A stretch of 64,000 bases of DNA from Aspidiotus rigidus (GCA_035079385.1 JAVHKY010000067.1:682001-746000), one strand, 5' to 3'. Shown: positions 22,707-34,045, numbered from the stretch's first letter. A program made the numbers and translations. Notes: generated by a model from the sequence alone, not told the origin.

Positions 22707-23318
22707 ATGGGGTCAATGTCCATGACTGACGTGATGGTTCGGAGGAAAGTTACGAGGAGCCTTCTTGATTCCACCTCCTCCCTCTCCCGAGACACGATCC
22801 GTGATCGTCGTTTGCGATGGATCAGTCTCCCTTTCTTGGGGAAGTTCTCCCTCCAATTGGGTCGGGCCCTCCACCCGTTTCGCTTCAGACCCGCGTTTTA
22901 CAACCCTATCACAGTCAAGAGGTTGTTTGTGAGACTGAAGGACCCCATACCTGTTGATGAGAGGAGTGGTGTTTACAAGTCGGAATGTAGGGATTGTGGA
23001 GGCTTTTATATTGGTGAGACCAGCCGCCAAATGAAAGTTAGAGTAGCTGAGCACCTAAAGTCTTGGAAGAAGGGACACTTAGGGGAGTCAGCTTTTGCTG
23101 ATCATTTAATAACCAGTGGCCACAGCTTCCGCGAGGGATCCGAAAAGCTCCACCATAAGGAGAAATCTGACCGTAAGCGTATTGCTCTCGAGCATATAGA
23201 GATAATGCGTCACCTCAACACCGACGGTATCACTGTACTCAACTTGTACATTCCGAAAGATGGCCTGATTGAGCTGGTTTATGATTCACACCGCGATTTC
23301 TCGTTTGGACAATCTTAA
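22707..23318 (+). CDS. PLE family A RT thumb plus GIY-YIG endonuclease, intact frame
   Basis: 203 codons without breaks. GIY-YIG elements: SGVYKSECRDCGGFYIGETSR, KVRVAEHLKSW, ESAFADHLITSGHSF and the KRIALEHIEI tail, with CX2C and His pairs typical of PLE endonucleases. Unlike copy 1 it keeps the Arg of GETSRQ. It is attached only to an RT thumb, without the RT palm, so it is a 3' piece of the element in inverted position and would need another promoter to be expressed. The start shown is simply the first ATG. Confidence 0.75.
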   Translation: MGSMSMTDVMVRRKVTRSLLDSTSSLSRDTIRDRRLRWISLPFLGKFSLQLGRALHPFRFRPAFYNPITVKRLFVRLKDPIPVDERSGVYKSECRDCGGFYIGETSRQMKVRVAEHLKSWKKGHLGESAFADHLITSGHSFREGSEKLHHKEKSDRKRIALEHIEIMRHLNTDGITVLNLYIPKDGLIELVYDSHRDFSFGQS

Positions 23319-23362
23319 TACCTTGTTTTTCTCTTCTGTTCGTCAGTTGCTTTCAGTTCAGG

Positions 23363-23400
23363 CTTGATGATGGTTTATTAACCGAAAGCGCTCGTCATCT
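23363..23400 (+). ncRNA. Hammerhead-like motif, PLE A copy 2
   Basis: TTGATGATGGTTTATTAACCGAAAG: UUGAUGA (one change from CUGAUGA), perfect stem GGTT/AACC, then CGAAAG and GCGC. It is less degraded than the partner at 4594-4632. Confidence 0.45.
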
Positions 23401-23463
23401 TATATTTTTTCTGGTTTGCTTCGTTTATTCTCCCTTCGGAGTATTCGTCCTTTCGCGTTTATT

Positions 23464-24215
23464 ATGGATAGCCATAACCTTGAGGAACGTATTCATTTGA
23501 CAATTGAGCACCTGGCCAGAGTGAATCAAGTGAGGGTGGACATCGACTTGAGGGTCCAAAGGAGGCTTACCAGAAAAACCCTCCATTCTACTACTCCCTC
23601 CCCAGAGATTCACACCTAGATAGGAGGAAACGTTGGATTAGACTTCCTTACTTGGGTAGGTTTTTGTTGAAATCGGGCCGTGTGCTCAGTCCTTTTGGGT
23701 TCCACGGTAAAAAGTTTACTTGTAAAGCCTGCAGCGATTGCCCTGGAGTTGATATAGGAATGACCGGCCGTCAGCTCCAAATTAGATTTGATGAGCATAA
23801 AAAAGCTTGGGAGAAGGGTAATTTGTGTGAGTCGGCCTTTGCCGATCACCTTATCAAAAGTGGCCATAGAGTCAAAGAGGAGTCTGGTAGCCTCCTCCAT
23901 AGGGGCTTATGGCTTTAGAAAATATTTAAATCTTACGTCACCGGAATAACGAAGACTTCACCGTCTTAAACAGGTATATTCCTGGTGAGGGTCTGGTTGA
24001 GCTAGTCTATGAGAATGATTGACACTTCGATGACTCCCTGGTTCAATCATGATCCTCAAGTTGGTTTCTCTGTCTTTGTTGTTGTTGAATTAGTCGCTCT
24101 CGTTCGCGCTCCGAGGATGGTTGTTTAACCGAAAGATCTTAGGGGTTTGTTTAGTGTGGTTTTAATATTTCGCTATTCTCTTGCAGAGTACAACTTTTAT
24201 ATCAATATGATCGAA
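23464..24215 (+). mobile_element. Penelope-like element family B, copy 2 (5'-truncated)
   Basis: Joined directly behind PLE A2. Contains thumb (LTIEHLARVNQVRVDIDLRV at 23480-23560), then after frame breaks a GIY-YIG part at 23652-23918 (TCKACSDCPGVDIGMTGRQL, IRFDEHKKAWEKG, FADHLIKSGH). The GIY/YIG residues are altered (GVDIG in place of GxYIG), and the text between thumb and GIY-YIG is deleted compared with family A. It ends with GAGGATGG-TTGTTTAACCGAAAGATC and TTGTTTAGTGTGGTTTTAATA, shared with 16226-16320. Confidence 0.8.
24108..24142 (+). ncRNA. Hammerhead-like motif, PLE B copy 2
   Basis: CCGAGGATGG, stem GGTT/AACC with loop GTTT, then CGAAAG. It is core-degenerate but in the same position as in the other families. 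Confidence 0.35.
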
Positions 24216-26027
24216 CATAATTGTAAAATACAAGAACGTATTGATTTGTGTTGACTGGCACTTTCATAGAGACCGGCGAATGAGTGTGAGATTCTAATAA
24301 TGAATAGAAAAAAACTAATAAGTGATGGAATACAGCAGGACGGTGATGAGTACCTTAGCCGACCCCCCTAACACCTCGTACTATAATAGGGTGCTTAATT
24401 GTTCTATGATTCGCCAATAAAAATCATTCTGAGTTCTTTTCCTTCTGGTAAGCTCAGAAATTCTGGAAATATTTTCGATTCTCTTGTCTGCACAGGAACG
24501 TCCACATGTATTTCCATGAAACACTAAAATGTTTTTCTCTGACCCTCCACGTAAAATGAAAATAGATTCTTTTACCAGGAAAAAAGAAAGAGTAAAAACT
24601 CGTTGCAGTCTATAATATGTATCTTGCAGTTCTTTCAATGATAGGTAGATAAAATTATTGCAGTACGAGCAGACAAATCGGCTAAATATCGTTAAGAAAC
24701 GCCTTAACCATTGTGGAAATGACCTTGAATATAATATTGAACCGCAATAATAATAATAATATCTTACAGCCCAAATAGTTTATTCTCTCGTAATACGGAA
24801 ATTTTCAACAGAAGTGTTCCCTTATGAATTCATATTGAAGCAAATCGGCTGTACGCTTGTAAGCGATGCACAGAATAAATCGTACTAATACACGACTACG
24901 AGTATACAAAAGTGAGCGTAAGCGAGTCCCGTTCCCGAACTTTGATCTTTAGACCATATATTCGACGCTTTCAGACTACTCGAGAAAATGCGAGTCGAAT
25001 AGAAACAGAATGCAAAAGCAACTTAACTACAAACTTTATTCAATAAAGGATATAATATTTTCATTTTTTTTCTCATGACACTGGGCGATTGAAACAAAAT
25101 GGACGCTGACGGTCGCAATAATTCTGTAACTTTTAAGCAGTTGAACGAGGCGTGAAATTTAATTTTGACGTTTTTACAATAAAAGTGCAGGTAGGGTACT
25201 TTATAATGACCTGCACTTGCACTTCCATATTTGAACGGATGTAACTCTGTTACAAATTCATTTCTTACAAGTCACCGATACAAATACGAATCAACAATAT
25301 AGAGTGCGTTTCATTCTCAAATGCTCGGGATTGATATTCATTCTTTCTTTCCCTATTTGTACCCATATTCCATACTGTGTAGCATTCCATTCGCAAAATT
25401 CTCGGTGGAGTTTTTTTGTCCGGACGTACATTTGTCACTATTTCCGCAAGTATTATTATCATCTTCGTGTCAAGAATACGCAAGAGGATATAAGAAAAAT
25501 TCCCTAATTTGATTCATACAGTAGATTGTAATAACGAGGAAAAGTTACGCAAAAGCTAACATGAGAGGGTGCCTTTGCGCGACGCAGAAGACTAAATGAT
25601 TGAGTTGAACGCTGGTGAACAGAGTTCTAATGAATTTATGAAACAAACGCACGTTCGTTCCTTGTACGTCAAGAAAGAGAAATTTAACGTGTTTTATTTA
25701 TAACAATCAGAATTTTTCAGATGATGTATTGTTGAGTTTGAAATTGTTAAAAAATGCAACAGAAAAAAAAAAACAACTCGAAACTCAATTTGTTCTCTGC
25801 TTGCAAGCAGGGTCTTTTTCAGTATGTTGATTAAGGCGAGCAGGAAATGTGATTTTGAGATTATTTGACTATGTAATTTTTCAAAGTGTTTTACCTGACC
25901 TACCCAAGCTTGATGATTGAACCTCTGCTCATCTGTTCTGTCTAGAATATATTATGAATTTCGGTTCTATAGCACCTAAGGCCCTGGAATTTTTTTCTAT
26001 CTCTTTAGTTTGCCTGGAAGTTGATGG
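24216..26027. other. No gene recognised
   Basis: Low-repeat sequence. Small frames (24381-24638 minus; 25265-25507 on both strands) lack domains. Overlapping open frames on both strands near 25300-25510 look like chance. Confidence 0.45.
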
Positions 26028-26036
26028 CTTTTAGAT
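26028..26036. repeat. Left target-site duplication of hAT/COX2 element 1
   Basis: CTTTTAGAT, repeated exactly at 27580-27588 (9 identical bases; hAT normally makes 8, so one match may be chance). Confidence 0.85.
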
Positions 26037-27579
26037 CAGTGTTTCTCAACCTTTCTTATATCGCGGCACATTTTTCCATGAGATGACATTACTGCGGCAC
26101 AGCATTTCCAGAACTCCAAATTGTATATCGAAAATTTTTGCACGTTTTGATATTTTTTTGGTCTCTACAGATTTCCTCCTCCTAATTTCAGAATTTGTGG
26201 CCTACAAGATGGCTATATGAGACCTCATCCTTCTTTCTCTGTACTACGGTCACAAGAAACAAGAGCTTTGATCTTCCACCGGGACTCGAAAAAATTTTTC
26301 TACCAATATACGCAAAAAAGTCTGGATGCTTCCCGTATTTACTGGAAACCCTCCGGGCTCTTCTAATTCCGAAATTTATGAAAAAACATGAAATATAATC
26401 TGTATTTCTGGCCAAGTCACAGGAAGTTCTTGATTTTTATGACAGTGACTGCAGGTTTGGACTCAAGTTTAAGTAATTATAACTGGAACTGACATCATTC
26501 AAAAATTGCAACACATCGGTCAGATAGGGCTTATGATTACTTTTCCAAGTAATTTCATCAATGAAATATTCTATTCAAATTTAAAAAATTGAAATTATCA
26601 ATTTAATAAAAATTTTTAAAAAATGAATTTAATAAAATTAATGAATTAATATAAAAGAAAATTAATAGTTAATATTTTGATTATGATTAAAATTAAAATA
26701 ATTAAAATTAAATAAATTATGAATTTAATTTATAATAATTAAATTAAATAGAAAATACACAATTGGGTTTTTTTGATATCATTATTAAATCTAATTATTT
26801 CATTATCTTCAAGTATTACTTTTATAATTCTTATATTATAAAGAATACTCATTTTTAAATTTGAAATTTAATTTTTAAATTCTTTTAAAAAGTTTGATTT
26901 TTAAATTTATTATGAGTTTAATAGCGATCAGCTTTATTTTCAATTTCTATTTTTAATTAATTTCAAATATTAATTATTATCAAAAATTCAATTTATTCAA
27001 TTTATTTAATATTTTATTTTTTAAATATGAAATTATTTTTAAATTATATATCAATAATGGAATTTTTTATTTTATAGTTAATAAATTATTTCGAAATAAA
27101 ATAAAATCAGAGAAAATAATATATCGTCGGGGTATTCTATATATAATTCATTCATAAACATTACCATCAATAAATATTAAAATAGATTGTATCCCCAATC
27201 AATTGAATAGAATTACAGATTGAATTATAAAAATTCTTTCAACATCGAGGTAACAAATTAAAAATTTTTATTGAATCATTCTATTATCCCTAAAGATATT
27301 AATATTGTAATTATTTAAATTTATTTTCTTAGTTAAATTAATAAATTGAATTTAAAAATTTTAATTTGTACTAAGAATCAAAAATATTATTATTGTATAC
27401 AATTTTTTAATTGGAAATTAAATATATTTATTTATGTTAATAAAATGTTTTCAATTTATTTAGTTAAAGTAATAACATTAATTCGTCAAGTTATTAAAAA
27501 AAAATGACAATTCTTTTTTAGTTCATGTTGATTTATGTTTTTGATAAAACTTTTGCGGCACACCGGTTGAGAAACACTG
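26037..27579. mobile_element. hAT-type non-autonomous element carrying COX2-like DNA, copy 1
   Basis: Ends CAGTGTTTCTCAACC and GGTTGAGAAACACTG are perfect inverted repeats of the common hAT type, flanked by an exact direct repeat. No transposase is present. 26040-26540 is unique element DNA (GCGGCACATTTTTCC, GCGGCACAGC). 26540-27530 is extremely AT-rich with mitochondrial COX2 similarity. The copy at 48763-51350 has the same ends and contents in a different place with a different duplication, so the mitochondrial-like DNA moved as part of the element. Confidence 0.9.
26540..27530 (+). other. COX2-like mitochondrial DNA inside hAT element 1
   Basis: Near 27145-27225, reading with the mitochondrial code, residues IHS-stop-TLPSMNIKMDC and PNQLNSIT align with the COX2 block DVIHSW(T/A)(I/L)PSxGxKxDxxPGRLNQT. 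The stop is TAA where mitochondrial Trp would be TGA; the sister copy at about 50895 keeps TGA. Upstream, ATATCATTATTAAATCTAAT and the following words match the other COX2-like inserts. No functional product is expected. Confidence 0.8.
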
Positions 27580-27588
27580 CTTTTAGAT
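27580..27588. repeat. Right target-site duplication of hAT/COX2 element 1
   Basis: CTTTTAGAT, the partner of 26028-26036. Confidence 0.85.
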
Positions 27589-30500
27589 AAATAAATAACA
27601 TAATAAATTAAGGTTTAGTTAATTAGGGGGGGTGGAGGGTAGAATAAAGCTTGGGGGAAGGAGGGTCCATTATATTATTAAGTCTATTGGCTGGGAAAGA
27701 ATTTAAGTAGGAAAGAGATATTCGGAGAAGTAAATTTGTGTAGCGAATACCGCAGAAATCCTATGCTGTTCGTTTTATCCCACGGAGCAGTGCGTATTTT
27801 TCAGCTCGATCATTGACTATTGACTTCTCGCGGTCTATTGCGGTAGCAGTCATAGTTCACCCCGCTATTCATGGAAAAATCACAGAAATTCATTGAATAT
27901 TGATTTTTTTGGGAATGTTCCACCTCACCGTGGACTATGGTACTCATGTATGTTGTAGTAGAAGGTATGGCGCTTTAAATAAATGATTTTCCCCAGGTGC
28001 TCCCCCCCCCCGATTTTTTTTTTATTCGAGTTTGGAGTTTTGTTATTGTTATTGCTAGAAACTAGGGAAAATAGAAATGATTTTTTTTTGAAAAAAATAC
28101 CACGGATGAATGTTCACATATACTAAAATGTCCCCAAACTTCATCGCTGTGCGATCATTATTGTCTGAGATACAGCCATTTGGATTTTAGGCCTAAAAAT
28201 GACTCTACAGCCCATGTGGGTCATTTCGGATTTCGAGTTTTCTCATTGGGGACAACATTTTGACGGACATTCAACATTTTCCGACCAAGGCTATTTTCCC
28301 CCCTTACCCGGCTAGAGCCTTTGATTTCATTTTGAAATTCAAACAAGCCCTGATAGATGCTGGTATGAGTGATTACGTATAACAGACAGTATGATGAGGT
28401 ATGGTGTCCTCGCATAATATTGAATTTGCGATATTCGAGACTGCATAGGTTCGGTACAGAGCAAAGATCTACACAGTGCAGTGTGGCGGTACAACTGCTA
28501 ATCCATTCAATCGATGCAATAGAAGAGTCCCACAAGCGACATCCAAACGAGACCTTGAAAGCCTTAGATCAAGCCAACGCCAATGTTATTAACAAGCCTC
28601 AAAAATTTCCTCGACCTATCCTACCCTTAGTCTAATTCTCAACCCCGAAAAAAAACAATGTTTAAAACAAACCTAACTCCATTCTCGCGCTAGAATTTTG
28701 TCACCGATTATGAATCTCGTAACTTTATCCCTAGAAACTTCAATGTGAGAAAGTATTGTTGGTTTTAGGAATAGACCCACAAATATACAATTTCACTATA
28801 TGCGTAGGTCGTGTCTTTTCCCTTCGGTTGACCTCTGTCGAAAAACAGTATTAAGTCCCCATACGTTTCACTCTAGCCGCATAATTAGCGGAGCTCGACA
28901 ATCTGTTTCATTTTCTAGTTTCCATAAGTTATTCCATCGCGTATAGATGAACAAACTTCAAAAACTTATAAAAGTAGGTACCGCGCGTTACGTCGATTTG
29001 CAGCAACTTTCTCAGGCGTTTACGGTGACCTTTTCCGGCCAATTCATCATATCTCGCGTCTTCGCGCGGCCGTTAAACGAAACCACAGCCCTTTTGAATC
29101 GACGGCGTTAAAACTTAGTCGAACGAATTTCAGATAAGAACGGAAATACGAAATATGTACGCGCAGTAAAATAATACAGTCGTATATTCCTCTATTCGAT
29201 TTTTTGTTAAAACGATACGTGTAACGTATATATATACGAGTTACGATTACTAAATCGTCGTACCGGTATTATTACGTTTACCAGCCGGCGAATCAAAAAT
29301 GCGTGAAATATACGAGCCACATATCCGGAGCTGTAATTTTTTACCTGCAGGCATTCTAAAGTACCTAGTATAAATTGTATACAGTGTATGATATTTCATT
29401 TTTCTTCTGGCATTCTTCGTCGCTCTCTTTTCCTTTCGTTTTATTCTTTCTGATTAATGGAAATTGCTTTCAAATTCGATTAAACTTAGAGAAACTTTAC
29501 TTCTTCTACGATAATCCGATATACCTTGTGGATCGCGAGGGTACGCTAAATTAATATTTCAACGTTATAGTCTCTCGAGATTTAAAATAAAAGCGGAAAG
29601 ATGGCGAAAAATTTTTCGTATAGTCGTGGCGCGCGAAGTACCAACAAGTTGAAAAGTCTTGTTCTGCAATACGGATATAATTTGTTCCGAGTGTAGTTTT
29701 GGTAAGCGGAGTGCGCGCCTTCAGAGTTGACAGACGCTTGCTTCTATAATCTAGTTCACCAAAAAATTTTTATCACTCGAAAAAATTTCCTCGAGTGTTT
29801 ATTATTTACGAGTAAGATTTAATATAATCTGCGGCCGGCCGAAGAATAAAATATAAACTCAGCAGATTTTCTGTTTTTAGGTCGAAGATTGACGCGATCT
29901 TTGAGAGTAAGTAATTTACAGATTAAGGACTTTGGCCTTATAATTTCTCAAACTTTTTGAGCAGCAGAAAGGAAACGTCGTTCTACGAGTATAAAAAGAT
30001 TCTCCTGTTTCTTCTAAACGATATTATGATATTGCCTAAAAACTCTATAAAGGATGTTAGTACCTATCCAAAACTTTGGAATTTATAAGGTAGGACATCG
30101 TAGCTTGTAGTTACTATGAGTATGTCATGAGTGAAGGATTGGGGGTTAGAGTTGAGAACAGTAGATAGAGTAGATTTATCAAAGATGTGTCTTTTTTTAG
30201 AGCCCTCTTACCCTCGAATACCAATGGTCGCCTTCGGAAATTATTTCAAGTCTCTCGAGAAGTTCGGAACCCCCGTTTTTTGAGATCTCCATTAGCCGGA
30301 AGGACGGCGGGTGTATTTCCTAAATGACTCGTTATATTTGCGTATTTAATTCCGAGCCTCGTGGACGGCCACCTCAATCCAATCAGTTCAAGGTGTTCCT
30401 TTACTTGAAATGGATCTAGACAATGACCACACGTCAAAGTGAATGAAATACGAAACTTTTTACTCCCTGTCCCCTGCGATAGGTTTGAGCCATCTCCCCT

Positions 30501-30664
30501 TCGGATACATTTGGTCACCTTCCAAATCCTTAAGCTAGTTTATAATCCATATCAATTGGTTCCTTGCTTCCTGTGTATCTTTCATTAACTACCTTAATTG
30601 GGACATACAAGCGACTTATTTCATGCAGGATTTTCTATTCTGATTATTGATTAAGTTTGGTTAT
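27589..30664. other. No gene recognised
   Basis: Begins with an A/T-rich and G-run stretch (27620-27660) and has a poly-C/poly-T patch near 28003-28022. Open frames at 28221-28535 (minus), 28369-28635 (plus) and 30246-30518 (minus) have no domain I recognise. 28680-30000 is ordinary low-repeat sequence with CG-containing words, possibly intergenic or intronic. Confidence 0.4.
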
Positions 30665-31115
30665 TAGTAAGATTGAAGGAAGAGGAGGGAGATGTCGAGT
30701 CTTTCAAAAAAAGACGGGGACAGCATGAAGGAGATGTTAAAAACGGACGGAACGGTACTGCCCTTGCTGATCATACCGCCAGTACAGGGCATTTTTTCAA
30801 ATTCGAAGATGCCTCCATTCTTTGTTTCGAAAAGAACGACAAAAAAAGAAAAATGAGGGAGGCGATAGAAATTAAAAAACACAGTAACGCAGTCAACTTT
30901 AAAAGGGACGTCGAAAATCATATGTGTAGCACGTACATGCCTGTTCTCAAGAGGAGTCATCACTGAGACTGAATTTTTGTACTCATTTCTTTTATCAATT
31001 CATCTTACTGTACTTTTCAGTATATTACTTTACCCCGAAGATGGTAGTTGTGACTACTGAAACGTCGGTCCTTTTTCAATTTGTTTTATATCGACGGCAG
31101 TGCCGCATAATAAAA
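30665..31115 (+). mobile_element. Penelope-like element family E, 3' fragment
   Basis: The frame 30673-30966 is the C-terminal half of a GIY-YIG domain: HEGDVKNGRNGTALADHTAS, GHFFKFEDASIL, KRKMREAIEIKKHSNAVNFK, DVENHMCSTYMP. This is the typical PLE endonuclease tail (ALA-H, REAIEI, NF-D). It is followed by GAAGATGGTAG-TTGTGA-CTACTGAAACGTCGG at 31034-31068, the conserved 3' motif. The RT and the YIG half are missing. Confidence 0.75.
31034..31071 (+). ncRNA. Hammerhead-like motif, PLE E
   Basis: CCGAAGA, strong stem GGTAG/CTACT with loop TTGTGA, then GAAACGTC. The order is as in hammerheads; the first core box has two changes. Confidence 0.4.
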
Positions 31116-31204
31116 AAATTTATTTTGATTATTGAAGGATTTTTCTAATGATTTCACTTTCAGGAACATTAATACGTTCTAATAAGTGACTCATAATTCA
31201 GATG

Positions 31205-31345
31205 ACATCAAATATAAAACAAATAAGTCCCTCTCCTGCCATACCCCCCTCTACGTGACGTCATCAACCACGGACCGCTCGCACAAGAAAATTTCCTGAA
31301 AGTACCCTCCAACAAAAGGGATAGCAGGTTCCCCGCTAAAAAATT
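31205..31345. repeat. Fragment related to the minisatellite element end and to TGACGTCA elements
   Basis: Contains AAGTCCCTCTCCTGCCATA (like a monomer), TGACGTCATCAACC, and an end CCCTCCAACAAAAGG...GGTTCCCCGCTAAAAA that parallels the element right end CCCTCCATAAAACAAGTTCC. The site at 36786 starts with the reverse of this end. Suggests a family of related elements. Confidence 0.45.
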
Positions 31346-31894
31346 AAACAAGAAATCACGATTATGTCTGTTCTTTCAAAATAAAATATCATTTTAGGGA
31401 TGCCTACAGTTTATTTTCCTTTTGATCATATTTTTTGCCCAAGTTATGAGGGGCGAAGGTAAGAAGCCCTTCAGAGCCTCGAGATGAGCAGATTCCACAA
31501 TAAAAGCATTATAAAATATTACTTGCATGCAACAATTTGAAAGCATCAAAATACGTTTTCGATACTTTCTTAAATGTGACGACCTCTAGCGCCCTCTGGC
31601 GATCTTATAATGCATTACAACAAAAAAGTCACTCAATCTTTCCTGTGCGAAACTGTAAGTAGAACATTTTTCGTGATCACATTGCTTTTTAGGTCGATCT
31701 TAAGGTGAGTTCCCGAATTTTTCTTTCTGTAAACCACCCTATGGCGACGCTCCTTGTGGATACAAGGGGTATTACGAGAATATCGAGTCTGAAGATAAAA
31801 TAAAGACTTGTCCAGACGAGATTATCAAGAAGAAATAATAAAATTCAATAAGGCTTTTTCGTATTTTCTATCCGACGTAAGATTGATCAACGTT

Positions 31895-32205
31895 ATAAAA
31901 AAGACGAAAGTGCCTTGAAGTTGTTTTATCGAGTCCCAAGCAAAAGAAGGAAATTGCAGTACTTGGGCCACATGTTGAGAGGTGAAAAATACGAAGTATT
32001 GTGCTTGATTTTGGAGGGCAAGATTAATGGAAAAAGATCGATTGGCAGGCGGCAGAATTCTTGGATGAAAGACCTACGTCGCTGGTTGGGCTGCACATCG
32101 TTGGAGTTATTCAGAAAGGCGACATCGAAAGTGCAGATAGCCATTTGGTTGGCCAACCTCCGATAGGAGATGGCGGAACGAAGAAGTAAGTAAGAAGAAG
32201 AAGCT
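31895..32205 (+). pseudogene. Non-LTR retrotransposon ORF2 C-terminus (RTE-like)
   Basis: The frame 31915-32166 reads KRRKLQYLGHMLRGEKYEVL, LEGKINGKRSIGRR, SWMKDLRRWLGCTSLELFRK and ending IWLANLR. The order KLxYLGHxxR - GKRxxGRR - SWxxDLRxW is the usual tail of RTE/BovB-type and related LINE polymerases. The frame stops after ANLR and is followed by an AAGTAAGTAAGAAGAAGAAG simple tail, as expected for a 3' end. The 5' part is missing, which is normal truncation for LINEs. Confidence 0.8.
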
Positions 32206-32439
32206 AGATTGTGCAAAAAGGCTCGAAGAAATTTTGATTCACGTACTGAAAGAGGAGTTAGGTTATATGAAAGCTTGAAAAAATCTTGAGTCACAAGAAA
32301 GGCGAATACGAAACCATAGATAGCCTCGGTATATTATACTGCAGAACTTTTCGCAATTCTCAAATGCCTAAAAAAAAATATCCACTTTCACTCAAAATAA
32401 ACATTATCTCATAATCACAGACTCGTTATCATCATTTTC

Positions 32440-32738
32440 AGGTATCCAAAATATCTTCTCGCAAAACCCCATCATTCGAAGAATCCACACCGTCCCCAAC
32501 ATCAAAACACAAGCTACATCATCCGTAACCCTGGTGTGGATTCCTTCACACATCGGACTAACACAAAGCGATATTCTAGACAAAGCAGCCAAAAACTCAA
32601 CCAACTTCAACACCGTGACCCTGCCATAGAAAATTCCAGCTCTGATATCAAAAACAACTACTGCCCGAAAATCTTACCTAGGTCTAACCAACTTGAAAAC
32701 AAGGCTAACCCTCTCAAACCCACAAGTTGCAGATCATC
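32440..32738 (+). pseudogene. Second LINE remnant: RNase H tail, split by COX2-like DNA
   Basis: Reading from about 32529: TLVWIPSHIGLTQSDILDKA followed by AKNSTN, matching the RNase H C-terminal motif of I/Jockey-type retrotransposons (WxPxHxGixxNexxDxxAK). A stop follows at 32628. The AT-rich insert starts at about 32739. The 3' UTR seems to resume at about 33641 and ends with a TAAATAAATAAATAAAAAAT tail near 34010-34040. Confidence 0.7.
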
Positions 32739-33640
32739 CAATATAATAATTCCATTTAATTATCAAATAACTCGTTATAATAATTTTTTCATCTTTAGAG
32801 GTAATTCATTCATGCACATTACCATCGATAAATATTAAAATAGATTGTTTCCTAATCAATTAAATAGAATTACTATGATAATTATTAAACCTTCATTCAT
32901 TCATGGACAATATTCAGAAATTTGTGGAATTTATCATAGATTCATACCAATCAAAGTTGAATAAATTGAATAACTTTCTTAAATAAATTTCAAAATTATT
33001 TATTATTCAAATAATACCTAACAATTGATTTATCTATAATTTAATTAATATTATCATTTTCTTTAAATCTTTAAATAAAATTAATAAAAAAAATTTCATT
33101 CAACTTATTTAACATATTTTGATTCTTTAAAAAAAATTTAAGAATTAATTATTTATTAATTTTAATTTCACACATCAATTATAATTATTGGACAGCAAAA
33201 AATCTATTTTTAATAACAAAAATTATTAAATTTAATATTGATAATAACTCAAATTTTATATTTTATAATTTAATTTTTTTACAATTTTAATAATTCATTA
33301 TTAATAAATATTACACCTTTAATATTATTTTCAATTTCTCATGATATTTCATTTATTTTAAATTTAACTTTAATATTATGAATACAGTAATAACTATAAT
33401 ATGATTATAATATTATTTTTATAAATCTTTCACCTAATAAAACTTTACTATCATCAATTAGAATTATTAATTTAATTGAATTTAATAGATTATTATTTTC
33501 AATTTTTTACCAACTGTAATACAATTAATAATTAATATAATAATAGAACATTTAATTTTTTATATATTATTAATAAAAATTTTAATTTATTTATATATAA
33601 TAATTGAAATTTTTATTATTATAATTCAATAAAAAACTTC
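32739..33640 (+). other. COX2-like NUMT inside a LINE remnant
   Basis: With the mitochondrial code, 32808-32850 gives IHSCTLPSMNIKMDC, and after a frame slip 32903-32965 gives GQYSEICGIYHSFMPIKVE. The second block is the COX2 copper-site signature (GQ-SEICG, H-FMPI-VE). The rest to 33640 is extremely AT-rich and in mitochondrial order would be the ATP8/ATP6 side; weak similarity only. Stops and frame slips show that it is a relic. Confidence 0.8.
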
Positions 33641-34045
33641 TGTCCTCAAAATAGGACGTACCCAACTCACCCACTCACACCTTCTTTCACGTTCAGAACC
33701 ACCCAACTGCTCAAAATGTATTTTCAATACAATAGACAATTAGACATAAAGGAACCATATTTTTACATACCCTGAACTTACAACTCTACAAAACTCATCA
33801 AACATACCTCACTCTAGAATACAAGCACTCAAACATGACACCTCACCTCATACACAGACCTTATACAATACCTAACCTCAACCGAATTTTTCTCTCCACT
33901 CTAAAACGTTTAACCATCTGTAAAATTAAAGTAAAATTAGTCCTTAAGATGTACCGTTAGTCCAACACATCAAGCTAGTAGCCCAAAGTGTAGCTTAAAA
34001 GCTTGTAAAAATAAATAAATAAAAAATAAAAAAAATAAAGGAAAG
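33641..34045 (+). other. LINE 3' UTR and A-rich tail
   Basis: C/A-rich sequence (CCCAACTCACCCACTCACAC, ACCTCACCTCATACACAGAC) unlike its flanks, ending GTAGCTTAAAAGCTTGTAAA and a TAAA-rich tail. This fits the 3' UTR of an I/Jockey-type element and continues the remnant at 32440-32738. Inference from order and composition. Confidence 0.45.

Larger units (their letters stand above)
19879..23463. mobile_element. Penelope-like element family A, copy 2, with nested minisatellite element
   Basis: Same plan as copy 1. 19879-22556 reads minus (GIY-YIG start, thumb, RT, N-terminal region) and 22557-23463 reads plus (thumb, GIY-YIG, 3' UTR). The minus half is split by the minisatellite element at 20452-21660, which sits between ATAAATCCAAAA and GTAAATTTGATGG. 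Copy 1 has about 29 extra bases at that point, so some target sequence was lost on insertion. The sequence is nearly identical to copy 1 over long stretches, including the head-to-head junction. Confidence 0.85.

Noticed and set aside
22713..23054. Open frames antisense to the GIY-YIG and RT regions (also 3945-4286, 3190-3408, 21960-22172)
   Set aside because: They are exact shadows of the PLE coding strand; the sense strand carries the recognised RT and endonuclease motifs.
26188..26415. Conserved open frames in both hAT/COX2 copies (26188-26415, 48914-49141)
   Set aside because: Identity between copies is explained by recent transposition. Overlapping frames on both strands and no domain, so no evidence of coding.
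28221..28635. Overlapping frames near 28.4 kb on both strands
   Set aside because: No domain and strand-symmetric overlap; chance frames are likely.
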